Virus record (IMG/VR): IMGVR_UViG_3300028197_001961
Location: 1 to 22,546 of that record
Length of the DNA: 22,546 bases
Strand: one strand, 5' to 3'
Source of the DNA: a virus
Under the pieces are notes generated by a model. That model did no database searches and had not been told where the DNA came from. It saw only the letters and a program-made list of their open reading frames with translations. The stretch's first letter is position 1. Every line of letters begins with the position of its first letter. Both the position numbers and the translations under genes were made by a program. Below are positions 1-4,931 of the stretch, in pieces.

Positions 1-31
1 TTATACTACCTTTTGTGTGAAGGAAGTGTGT

Positions 32-49
32 TGGGAGAGCAATCTCCCA
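32..49 (+). other. Perfect hairpin with GCAA tetraloop upstream of tRNA-Gly
   Basis: TGGGAGA (32-38) and TCTCCCA (43-49) form a 7-bp stem closed by GCAA, a GNRA-type tetraloop. No T-run follows, so it is not an intrinsic terminator. It lies 4 bases before the tRNA. It could be an RNA processing signal, or the tail of whatever gene lies left of the window. Only the pairing is seen; the function is unknown. Confidence 0.4.
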
Positions 50-52
50 TCT

Positions 53-123
53 GCGGAATTAGTTTAGAGGCAAAACTAAAGGTTTCCAACCTTTCGTCAC
101 CAGTTCGATTCTGGTATTCCGCT
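53..123 (+). tRNA. tRNA-Gly (anticodon UCC)
   Basis: The acceptor strands GCGGAAT (53-59) and ATTCCGC (116-122) pair perfectly, with U123 as discriminator. The anticodon stem AAAGG/CCTTT encloses the loop TTTCCAA, placing the anticodon TCC at 85-87, which reads GGA glycine codons. The T arm has the usual TTCGATT loop closed by CCAG/CTGG. CCA is not encoded. Phage-borne tRNAs are common in cyanomyoviruses and are thought to adjust decoding of AT-rich phage codons in GC-richer hosts. Confidence 0.93.
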
Positions 124-157
124 TTCGGGTTATCCGAATACCCGAAAAAAAGATGAG

Positions 158-165
158 TATAAATA
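158..165 (+). promoter_or_regulatory. T4-type late promoter core TATAAATA
   Basis: An exact TATAAATA octamer, the late promoter motif of T4-like phages including cyanomyoviruses, lies about 100 bases before the signal-peptide gene at 265. It sits inside a perfect inverted repeat, GAGTA (155-159) and TACTC (164-168). No -35 element is needed for this class. This suggests that the downstream gene is expressed late, which is inference. Confidence 0.7.
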
Positions 166-264
166 CTCTGAAGTTACGTAAGTAACAAATTACAACAGAA
201 CCAGTCGAGGTTCTTAACATCTGTGGGTAATCATTCCACAAGTAAAAAAAAACGAGGAAAACAA

Positions 265-639
265 ATGTTTAAAACGACTATCGCTGCCGCTGCTGCTGCA
301 ATTGCTCTTGCCCCTGCTGCCGCCCTAGCCGGACCCTATGTCAACGTTGAAGCAAACTCTGGTTGGACGGGATCTGATTATGCTGGAACTGCAACAGACC
401 TGCATGTAGGTTATGAAGGAGACATTGGTGAGTCTGCTTCCTACTATGTTCAAGGAGGAGCTACTGTTGTCAGTCCTGATGCTGCTGAGAGTGACACTGT
501 TCCTTCTGGTAAGGCAGGTCTTGGTCTTGCACTAACTGATTCATTGGGTGCTTACGGTGAAGTATCTTTCGTTGGTTCAGGTGACTCTGATATCGACCGT
601 GGTTACGGATCCAAATTGGGTCTGAAGTACAACTTCTGA
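265..639 (+). CDS. Small secreted / outer-membrane beta-barrel-like protein
   Basis: A 124-aa protein. The chosen ATG at 265 follows a good ribosome site (GAGGAAA at 254-260) and begins a classical signal peptide: M-F-K-T-T, then an Ala-rich hydrophobic core, then ALA followed by G at about residues 19-24. An upstream in-frame ATG at 223 would spoil the signal peptide and is rejected. The mature part is acidic and rich in Gly/Ser/Tyr, with alternating strands, and ends in Y-N-F. A terminal aromatic residue is typical of outer-membrane barrel proteins. It lies behind a late promoter and is followed by a strong terminator, so it is probably a monocistronic late gene. A role in the host envelope, or as a virion-associated protein, is inference; the family was not identified. 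Confidence 0.8.
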   Translation: MFKTTIAAAAAAIALAPAAALAGPYVNVEANSGWTGSDYAGTATDLHVGYEGDIGESASYYVQGGATVVSPDAAESDTVPSGKAGLGLALTDSLGAYGEVSFVGSGDSDIDRGYGSKLGLKYNF

Positions 640-674
640 TCTCTATAGACAAGTAAACATCTAGATGTTATACT

Positions 675-701
675 GGGGATGCGACGGCATCCCCTTTTTT
701 T
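675..701 (+). terminator. Rho-independent terminator
   Basis: GGGGATGC (675-682) pairs with GCATCCCC (687-694) around a GACG loop and is followed by seven T residues (695-701). It closes the transcription unit of the signal-peptide gene at 265-639. Confidence 0.9.
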
Positions 702-737
702 ATATATGGATTATATCTTACTTCTTATTGAGATGGA

Positions 738-926
738 ATGAAAAAATACTTTCTGACAATCGTTACTCATCCAGTTACTCATTATAATATTCTTACTATT
801 GGATTACTTATTACAATAGGAATGCTACATAACCATGCACACTATCAGATGAGTAATGATCCCGATGGATATGTATTTCGATGGTGTAAGGCAAATCCAG
901 AACGATGTACTTATAGACCACGTTAG
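738..926 (+). CDS. Small putative membrane protein
   Basis: A 62-aa protein. Residues about 16-32 (N-I-L-T-I-G-L-L-I-T-I-G-M-L) form one hydrophobic segment, followed by a His-rich stretch and a polar tail with two Cys (RWCKANPERC). It is preceded by a weak GAG/AGATGG ribosome site. It is the first of a run of small co-directional genes after the terminator. The family is not recognised; the continuous frame, AT-rich phage codon use and tight spacing to the next gene argue that it is real. Confidence 0.55.
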   Translation: MKKYFLTIVTHPVTHYNILTIGLLITIGMLHNHAHYQMSNDPDGYVFRWCKANPERCTYRPR

Positions 927-933
927 ATAAAGA

Positions 934-1116
934 ATGATAATGAAAAAGAAAATTAAAAAATCGGAACAAAAAATTGCAGACTGTGATAATATCTATGATA
1001 TGATTGAGATACTACAGAGTCGTATTGAGGAAATAGAAACTGAACATATGCAATTGATTTGTAAGATGGGAGAACTAAATAGTCGCGTAGACGACTTTTC
1101 TACAAATGAAAATTAA
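934..1116 (+). CDS. Small coiled-coil hypothetical protein
   Basis: A 60-aa, charged protein. The N-terminus is Lys-rich, and the middle (about residues 21-55) shows a heptad-like pattern of I/L/M with Glu, consistent with a short coiled coil. There are two in-frame starts, ATG at 934 and ATG at 940; neither has a strong ribosome site. Its 3' end overlaps the next gene by 11 bases, suggesting translational coupling. No family was recognised. Confidence 0.55.
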   Translation: MIMKKKIKKSEQKIADCDNIYDMIEILQSRIEEIETEHMQLICKMGELNSRVDDFSTNEN

Positions 1117-1279
1117 TCTTTGGTACTCTAAGAGTATGAGTCAATGGAGATGGACTCTCTGTGAGGAGTTTAAGAATGGTGTTACGAAAGTAGAGCAACA
1201 TGCTGGGCAACGTGAGGAATTGCGAGATGCTATGAATGATGTTGCCAATACGGTAGAGTATATGTTAGATGATAAATAA
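1106..1279 (+). CDS. Small conserved-looking hypothetical protein (57 aa)
   Basis: A 57-aa ORF starting MKINLWYSKSMSQWRW and ending in M-L-D-D-K. It is soluble, with a Trp-rich N-terminus and an acidic helical C-terminal half. The ATG lies inside the end of the preceding gene (11-base overlap), the usual coupled arrangement here. The N-terminal W-Y-x(6)-W-x-W pattern resembles small proteins I associate with cyanophages, from memory only. Function unknown. Confidence 0.6.
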   Translation: MKINLWYSKSMSQWRWTLCEEFKNGVTKVEQHAGQREELRDAMNDVANTVEYMLDDK

Positions 1280-1294
1280 CTGAAAACTGAAGAC

Positions 1295-1310
1295 GTATAA
1301 AGAATTATAC
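1295..1310 (+). promoter_or_regulatory. Hairpin directly before the start codon at 1312
   Basis: GTATAA (1295-1300) and TTATAC (1305-1310) pair perfectly around AGAA, ending one base before the ATG of the zinc-ribbon gene. It would sit where the ribosome binds and could dampen translation. Only the pairing is observed. Confidence 0.35.
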
Positions 1311-1311
1311 A

Positions 1312-1569
1312 ATGGAAAATATAAAGATTAGGTGTCGTTCCTGCGGAAAGGAATTGGAAGGACACCCAAGTAAGACAGTTTGCTGTGGTTGTCCGAATAT
1401 GGCAACCATTCGTGGTGATAAAATTTCAGCAGTTGACTTATCAAATGTTGTTATGTTAAACTCTTATCATCCTAAAAATAAAAAGGAAGTTCTTTCATCG
1501 GAAGATATCTTATGGCACGAACAAAGAAAGCAACGCAAAGTTCGCAAAATGGATTTTGAGATTAGATAG
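1312..1569 (+). CDS. Small zinc-ribbon-like protein
   Basis: An 85-aa protein with Cys-x2-Cys-Gly at residues 8-12 and a Cys-Cys-x-Cys-Pro cluster at 24-28, which together look like a one-zinc ribbon or knuckle. The C-terminal half is basic (K-Q-R-K-V-R-K). The fold would suit nucleic-acid or protein binding, but nothing shows the target. Its TAG stop (1567-1569) is immediately followed by the first base of tRNA-Ser, so messenger and tRNA are presumably co-transcribed and separated by RNase P. Confidence 0.7.
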   Translation: MENIKIRCRSCGKELEGHPSKTVCCGCPNMATIRGDKISAVDLSNVVMLNSYHPKNKKEVLSSEDILWHEQRKQRKVRKMDFEIR

Positions 1570-1652
1570 GGAGAGAGTCCGGTTGGTCGAGGACACCGCC
1601 TTGAAAGCGGCTGGGTGTAAAAACTTCGCAGGTTCGATTCCTGTTCTCTCCG
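1570..1652 (+). tRNA. tRNA-Ser (anticodon UGA)
   Basis: The acceptor strands GGAGAGA (1570-1576) and TCTCTCC (1645-1651) pair fully, with G1652 as discriminator, as expected for serine. The anticodon loop CTTGAAA (1600-1606) gives TGA at 1602-1604, reading UCA/UCG codons. The long variable region between the anticodon arm and the T arm, and the length of 83 nt, fit a class II serine tRNA. The T loop is TTCGATT. The outermost anticodon-stem pair is an A-C mismatch. CCA is not encoded. Confidence 0.9.
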
Positions 1653-1670
1653 TTAGGAAATCAAAATAAG

Positions 1671-1698
1671 TTGACGAATACAAATTAGTAACTATTAT
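1671..1698 (+). promoter_or_regulatory. Sigma-70-type promoter
   Basis: TTGACG (1671-1676), a 16-base spacer and TATTAT (1693-1698). Transcription would start near 1705, which makes the ATG at 1706 leaderless and favours the ATG at 1727 as the start of the next gene. Confidence 0.55.
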
Positions 1699-1726
1699 AG
1701 CTAATATGTATTTCAATCTAAAAACC

Positions 1727-1891
1727 ATGGACGAGCACACCTATAATAACTGGGTGAAAGTCAAAGAGACTTTTGAGTCATCTGGGAATACTGAAAACTT
1801 TTACTATAAAAGAGCATGTGCTATAGTTGGTGGAGTACCAGATCCTATTGATAAGATGATAAACCAAGATAATGCCGCATCGGATGGATGA
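1727..1891 (+). CDS. Small hypothetical protein
   Basis: A 54-aa soluble protein starting MDEHTYNNWVKVKETFESSG, with the block F-Y-Y-K-R-A-C-A-I-V-G-G at about residues 28-39. An alternative in-frame ATG at 1706 adds seven residues but coincides with the predicted transcription start, so 1727 is preferred. It overlaps the next gene slightly. The family is not recognised. Confidence 0.55.
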   Translation: MDEHTYNNWVKVKETFESSGNTENFYYKRACAIVGGVPDPIDKMINQDNAASDG

Positions 1892-2087
1892 AATAAAATT
1901 AGAACATTATGTCACTCAAAAAGAGTGTCAGGAGATGATTGACGATGCTATTCGGAAACACAATAGAAATGCAAGTATTATCAGCATGTGTGTTGGGTGG
2001 GTTGTCTTATGTTTATTTGCTGAGGGCCTTCTCAGATTAATTGGAGTTATTCCCCCATTACTACCATGGTTACAAATTAAATTGTAG
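1884..2087 (+). CDS. Small single-pass membrane protein
   Basis: A 67-aa protein (71 aa if the in-frame ATG at 1872 is used). A polar, helical N-terminal half (E-C-Q-E-M-I-D-D-A-I-R-K-H) is followed by one strong transmembrane segment (S-M-C-V-G-W-V-V-L-C-L-F-A) and a hydrophobic Leu/Pro-rich tail ending in P-W-L-Q-I-K-L. The start overlaps the previous stop, typical of coupled phage genes. It could be a small inner-membrane anchor or regulator; no family was recognised. Confidence 0.6.
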   Translation: MDEIKLEHYVTQKECQEMIDDAIRKHNRNASIISMCVGWVVLCLFAEGLLRLIGVIPPLLPWLQIKL

Positions 2088-2096
2088 GAAAATTTT

Positions 2097-2585
2097 ATGA
2101 AAGTTGGATTGATTTGGTTTAACAGTAATATTGCTGTGGATATGTCCCGCAGTATGATCGAAACTGGAATTGAAGTTTGGGGATATAGTAGTAACTATGA
2201 TCTTGCATGTAAAGAATATGAAAAAGGTTATTTTAGTGGGGTTACAACTTCACTAGAGTATCTTGTTCAGGCAGTTAAATCTGATAGTCTTAGATACACT
2301 AGTGCAGGAAAGGTTCCTGGTATTTTTCAAATTTCACTTCCAGTATCAAAGGCAGAAGATACATTTGATGAGTTGATACCTTTACTTGAAGAGGGTGATA
2401 TTATTATTGATTACAGTACCATTGACTTAGAAAAATGTCAGGAAAAACAAAAGTATTGTTCTAAGTTAGGTATATCTTATATCTTTGTTGGCATCTATGG
2501 ATCAAGACATACTATTGATGTTTGTTCTGATATTTTTAAACGTACAATGTACAAATCACCTTTTGCACAAGCACCGAAGTGGTGA
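2097..2585 (+). CDS. Truncated 6-phosphogluconate-dehydrogenase-like Rossmann protein
   Basis: A 162-aa protein with a good ribosome site (AGGA at 2086-2089). The order of elements matches the NAD(P)-binding domain of the 6PGDH / beta-hydroxyacid dehydrogenase family: an N-terminal strand M-K-V-G-L-I, a second strand I-E-V-W-G-Y ending near residue 30, then G-D-I-I-I-D-Y-S-T (100-108) and L-G-I-S-Y-I-F-V-G-I-Y-G (124-135). The nucleotide-binding glycine loop, normally G-x-G-x-M-G, reads G-L-I-W-F-N-S-N, so it is degenerate. The large helical catalytic domain is absent (family proteins are about 290-480 aa). Cyanophages carry full gnd genes to feed the pentose phosphate pathway; this protein probably cannot catalyse that reaction. 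It may be a domain-only relative with a binding or regulatory role. Family is fairly sure, function open. Confidence 0.55.
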   Translation: MKVGLIWFNSNIAVDMSRSMIETGIEVWGYSSNYDLACKEYEKGYFSGVTTSLEYLVQAVKSDSLRYTSAGKVPGIFQISLPVSKAEDTFDELIPLLEEGDIIIDYSTIDLEKCQEKQKYCSKLGISYIFVGIYGSRHTIDVCSDIFKRTMYKSPFAQAPKW

Positions 2586-2594
2586 AAATATAAA

Positions 2595-2726
2595 ATGACT
2601 TTAGCAGATGTCTTACTCTGGGGAACAATCCCATTTCTATGTGCCACCATTTATTTCGGGTACAGAAAAGGTGAAAATGTATACTATGAAAGTGACAAAT
2701 ATGACGGAAATGGAACAGCGCATTAA
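2595..2726 (+). CDS. Small membrane protein (43 aa)
   Basis: A 43-aa ORF starting MTLADVLLWGTIPFLCATIY: one hydrophobic segment (about residues 4-21) followed by a polar, Tyr/Gly-rich tail (Y-R-K-G-E-N-V-Y-Y). GGTGAA lies upstream as a ribosome site. It covers the 5' part of a longer overlapping frame and is the better candidate there. It overlaps the next gene by 26 bases. Function unknown. Confidence 0.6.
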   Translation: MTLADVLLWGTIPFLCATIYFGYRKGENVYYESDKYDGNGTAH

Positions 2727-2916
2727 GATGAGGTATGCGTTTGCCATGTCCTCATTTGGTAGAATGTTTAGACCTAATAATATTATATGTGAAATGAGAG
2801 CACTTTGTAGAGAGTGGTCTGAAAACATTGATGAAATACCACCTGGTAAAGACTTGTATCAAGTTGATCGTTATTTTCTAGAACTTTGGAAAACAAGAGA
2901 GATTACTTATGGGTAA
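2701..2916 (+). CDS. Small hypothetical protein
   Basis: A 71-aa soluble protein starting MTEMEQRIKMRYAFAMSSFG, then an R-x-L-C-R-E-W block and an acidic C-terminus. The frame is open from an ATG at 2608, but the part before 2701 is covered by the membrane-protein ORF at 2595-2726, so the ATG at 2701 is chosen. It overlaps the next gene by 8 bases. No recognised family. Confidence 0.55.
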   Translation: MTEMEQRIKMRYAFAMSSFGRMFRPNNIICEMRALCREWSENIDEIPPGKDLYQVDRYFLELWKTREITYG

Positions 2917-3082
2917 CATAGCACTCAAGGCAGCACACTTTGCTTCTGCCACACTCAATAATCCGTGGGGTGTTGGTAGTTTAAGTTTCATATTAGTCTT
3001 TGTTCCTGTTATAGGAATGTGGGCAGTCCACAAATACAACTGGCAGCATTGGGCACCATTTGACAGAGGGCACCAGAGGTAG
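2909..3082 (+). CDS. Small membrane protein (57 aa)
   Basis: A 57-aa ORF starting MGNIALKAAHFASATLNN, with a transmembrane segment at about residues 23-40 (V-G-S-L-S-F-I-L-V-F-V-P-V-I-G-M-W-A) and a Trp/His-rich tail (Y-N-W-Q-H-W). The start overlaps the preceding stop by 8 bases. Its last codons contain the -35 element and spacer of the next promoter (TTGACA at 3060-3065), so coding and promoter sequence overlap. Function unknown. Confidence 0.6.
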   Translation: MGNIALKAAHFASATLNNPWGVGSLSFILVFVPVIGMWAVHKYNWQHWAPFDRGHQR

Positions 3083-3088
3083 TATAAT
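3060..3088 (+). promoter_or_regulatory. Consensus sigma-70 promoter for the structured RNA
   Basis: TTGACA (3060-3065), exactly 17 bases, then TATAAT (3083-3088): a perfect consensus. The expected start is near 3095. The next gene begins only at 3445 and has its own promoter, so this one mainly transcribes non-coding sequence. Confidence 0.85.
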
Positions 3089-3094
3089 ATCAGA

Positions 3095-3385
3095 GTTGAT
3101 ATCAACTGCGGTACTTCCCTTCAGTAGGTTCAGAAGTATCGGCGATAGGAACCTACAGTTAAGGTCAGAGAAGTAAATGGAGCATGGGAGGTAATGTAAT
3201 CGTGTTTATCATAGGAATGTGCATTGACTTATGATATGGGTTATAACCGGATACCGCACCTGCCTTAACAACTCAACTTTGTATTTTTTGCTAGTTTAAG
3301 CATAGTTGAGTAGCAAAACTAGAATTGGGGAGAAGAGGGAACCGGTAATTTTAAATTGCCTTAGAGGTGTTAGACTCTTCTTTCA
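3095..3385 (+). ncRNA. Candidate structured, pseudoknotted non-coding RNA
   Basis: No plausible gene in about 360 bases, but dense pairing. The predicted start opens with the 12-base palindrome at 3095-3106. Perfect stems: TGCGGTA (3107-3113)/TACCGCA (3252-3258); GTAGGTTC (3124-3131)/GAACCTAC (3149-3156); GTTAAGG (3158-3164)/CCTTAAC (3263-3269), which crosses the first stem; TATCATA (3207-3213)/TATGATA (3230-3236); ACTCAACT (3271-3278)/AGTTGAGT (3304-3311), whose loop strand TTTTGCTA (3286-3293) can pair with TAGCAAAA (3311-3318); GGTAATT (3344-3350)/AATTGCC (3354-3360); AGAAGAG (3331-3337)/CTCTTCT (3375-3381). A 9-bp alternative, 3109-3117/3133-3141, competes with the first stem. From general knowledge, the manA and wcaG RNA motifs occur in cyanophages near sugar genes; identity with either is not shown here. 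Confidence 0.6.
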
Positions 3386-3393
3386 TTAAATAC

Positions 3394-3422
3394 TTGACTA
3401 CATAATCACAACACCTTATAAT
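3394..3422 (+). promoter_or_regulatory. Sigma-70-type promoter
   Basis: TTGACT (3394-3399), 17 bases, TATAAT (3417-3422). It lies 22 bases before the ATG at 3445 and presumably drives that gene plus the structured leader and glycan cluster beyond it. Confidence 0.85.
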
Positions 3423-3444
3423 ATACAGGTAATCAAAACGGGCA

Positions 3445-3666
3445 ATGGAACTGACTGAAAAATTCAAAACCAAGGATTTAGATACCCTTCGTAATGCTGC
3501 AAAAGGTGAAATTTTCTTAGATGTGAAAAGTCCAAAATTATTTAAGAAAGTTCGTAAATATTATGAGTCTAATGGAGTAATTTTTTCTGGAGAACCACTT
3601 GATGATTATGAAATCATGATGGACTGTTTGTATTCTGATCTAAAAATTTCTGTTGAGGTTGTTTGA
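3445..3666 (+). CDS. Small hypothetical protein between two structured RNAs
   Basis: A 73-aa soluble, highly charged protein starting MELTEKFKTKDLDTLRNAAKG, with a basic middle (P-K-L-F-K-K-V-R-K-Y-Y) and an acidic C-terminal part (D-D-Y-E-I-M-M-D). It has its own strong promoter 22 bases upstream and therefore a short untranslated leader; no clear Shine-Dalgarno. It sits between two RNA-structure-rich stretches just before the glycan cluster, so a regulatory role is tempting, but nothing in the sequence proves it. Family not recognised. Confidence 0.65.
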   Translation: MELTEKFKTKDLDTLRNAAKGEIFLDVKSPKLFKKVRKYYESNGVIFSGEPLDDYEIMMDCLYSDLKISVEVV

Positions 3667-3679
3667 TTATAGTCATGGA

Positions 3680-3846
3680 AAGACTTTAAAAACCCTGGTG
3701 GAGTCATAAGACCCTATTATGAGTTTACGGCATCTCTCAAATGTCGTTGGTGCGGGTGAGTTACTACCGTCCAGTTTCTTGCTTCTGGTTAAAGAGCAAG
3801 TGGCGTGCATGGCAAGACCTTAGGGGGAGAGTTGCATAAACTCTCC
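3680..3846 (+). ncRNA. Candidate structured 5' leader of the glycan cluster (wcaG-motif-like position)
   Basis: A 218-base gap between genes with no coding signal. Stems seen: a TCATAA/TTATGA hairpin with loop GACCCTA (around 3704-3722); an outer ACGG (from about 3727)/CCGT (about 3767-3770) pairing; CTTGCT (3778-3783)/AGCAAG (3795-3800); GGAGAGTT (3826-3833)/AACTCTCC (3839-3846). The ACCCT in the first loop could reach the AGGGG at 3822-3826. The wcaG RNA motif is described from cyanophages upstream of exopolysaccharide genes such as NDP-sugar epimerases, exactly the gene that follows here. The match is by position and structure density, not by a model search. Confidence 0.5.
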
Positions 3847-3850
3847 TTTT
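3826..3850 (+). terminator. Terminator or attenuator hairpin
   Basis: GGAGAGTT (3826-3833) and AACTCTCC (3839-3846) form an 8-bp stem with loop GCATA, followed by TTTT. The T-run is short, so termination may be partial. Its place between the structured leader and the first glycan gene suggests conditional read-through. Confidence 0.6.
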
Positions 3851-3860
3851 CTAGTATAAT
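3832..3860 (+). promoter_or_regulatory. Possible promoter overlapping the attenuator
   Basis: TATAAT (3855-3860) lies 17 bases after a poor -35-like TTGCAT (3832-3837). The -10 is inside an 8-bp inverted repeat, CTAGTATA (3851-3858) and TATACTAG (3862-3869), which could be an operator or a second RNA hairpin. AGGAG (3867-3871) follows as a distant ribosome site for the ATG at 3885. Confidence 0.45.
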
Positions 3861-3884
3861 ATATACTAGGAGTTTAAATATTTT

Positions 3885-4931
3885 ATGTCCGATTATAAAA
3901 AGACTGCACTAGTTCTTGGTGCGGGTGGATTTATTGGAAGTCACATGGTCAAACAACTTCGTTCTGAAGGATACTGGGTTCGGGGAGTTGATCTTAAGCA
4001 TCCTGAATATTCAGCATCTCATGCGAATGAGTTTATTGTTGGTGACTTGAGGGATGTTAATTTTGTAAAACGATGTGTTCGTTTTACTGGATACCTTGGA
4101 AACTTCTACAGAGATATTGTAGATAAGTTTGCCGAACCTTTTGATGAGATTTATCAGTTTGCTGCTGATATGGGTGGTGCAGGATTTGTATTCACTGGTG
4201 AGAATGATGCAGACATCATGCATAACTCTGTGTCCATCAATTTGAATGTTCTTGAGGAACAACGTAAACTGAATGAAATTACAGAGCAAAATAAAACTAA
4301 AATCTTTTACTCTGGATCGGCATGTATGTATCCAGAGCATAATCAACTAGACCCTGATAATCCTGATTGCCGTGAAGAAACAGCATATCCTGCAGCACCA
4401 GACTCTGAGTATGGATGGGAGAAACTATTCTCTGAGCGTCTCTACTTTGCTTACAATCGCAACCATGGCATCCCTGTTCGGGTTGCTAGGTATCATAATA
4501 TTTTTGGACCAGAGGGCACCTGGGACGGTGGAAGAGAGAAGGCACCATCTGCAATCTGCCGCAAGGTTGCTAAACTCCCGGAGTCGGGTGGATCTATCGA
4601 GGTGTGGGGAGATGGGTTACAAACTCGTTCCTTCCTGTTCGTTGATGAATGCATCGAAGCAACTAGAAGACTAATGGAGAGTGACTTTATGGGTCCTGTG
4701 AACATTGGTTCTGAAGAGATGGTAACTATCAATCAACTCGTAGATACTGCTGCTAAGGTTGCTAATAAGGAAGTCTCTAAGATTCATATTGATGGACCTC
4801 TTGGTGTACGTGGACGTAACTCTAATAATGATGTGATTCGTGAAAAGTTAGATTGGGATTATCAGATGACACTTAAGGAAGGTATTCGTTACACATATTA
4901 TTGGATTAGAGGGCAAATTAATGAGAAATAA
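3885..4931 (+). CDS. GDP-mannose 3,5-epimerase-like NAD-dependent epimerase
   Basis: A 348-aa extended SDR protein, full length for the family. The Rossmann loop G-A-G-G-F-I-G is at residues 12-18. It has the block A-A-D-M-G-G-A-G-F (93-101), S-A-C-M-Y-P with the epimerisation Cys147, the Y-G-W-E-K catalytic pair Tyr176/Lys180, and R-Y-H-N-I-F-G-P followed by G-G-R-E-K-A with Lys219. This combination is characteristic of GDP-mannose 3,5-epimerase, which converts GDP-D-mannose to GDP-L-galactose and GDP-L-gulose. W-G-D-G-L-Q-T-R-S-F (241-250) and G-V-R-G-R-N-S (307-313) also match. It is the first gene of the glycan cluster, after a structured leader and attenuator. It overlaps the next gene by 11 bases. 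It probably supplies a GDP-L-sugar to the fucosyltransferase-like enzymes of the cluster. Confidence 0.88.
   Translation: MSDYKKTALVLGAGGFIGSHMVKQLRSEGYWVRGVDLKHPEYSASHANEFIVGDLRDVNFVKRCVRFTGYLGNFYRDIVDKFAEPFDEIYQFAADMGGAGFVFTGENDADIMHNSVSINLNVLEEQRKLNEITEQNKTKIFYSGSACMYPEHNQLDPDNPDCREETAYPAAPDSEYGWEKLFSERLYFAYNRNHGIPVRVARYHNIFGPEGTWDGGREKAPSAICRKVAKLPESGGSIEVWGDGLQTRSFLFVDECIEATRRLMESDFMGPVNIGSEEMVTINQLVDTAAKVANKEVSKIHIDGPLGVRGRNSNNDVIREKLDWDYQMTLKEGIRYTYYWIRGQINEK

Noticed and set aside
124-150. Hairpin TTCGGGT/ACCCGAA after tRNA-Gly as a terminator
   Set aside because: It is followed by an A-run, not a T-run, on the + strand, and no gene runs leftwards into it.
223-264. Upstream ATG extending the signal-peptide protein by 14 residues
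   Set aside because: It puts a polar, Lys-rich stretch before a perfect signal peptide, and the ATG at 265 has the only good ribosome site.
2608-2700. N-terminal extension of the hypothetical protein at 2701
   Set aside because: This stretch is better explained by the membrane-protein ORF at 2595-2726 in another frame.
3109-3156. Glutamine riboswitch (glnA / downstream-peptide type), suggested by GAAGTA and AGGAAC
   Set aside because: The expected spacing, the loop-E-like element and the conserved helix order are not present; the similarity is limited to short words.
3095-3385. tmRNA or RNase P RNA, because of multiple pseudoknots
   Set aside because: No tRNA-like acceptor or T-arm and no tag ORF for tmRNA; none of the conserved RNase P core words were found.
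4011-4346. Minus-strand open frame opposite the GDP-mannose epimerase, and similar minus-strand frames elsewhere
   Set aside because: They lack ribosome sites, have low-complexity composition and mirror well-supported + strand genes; no minus-strand gene in the window is convincing.
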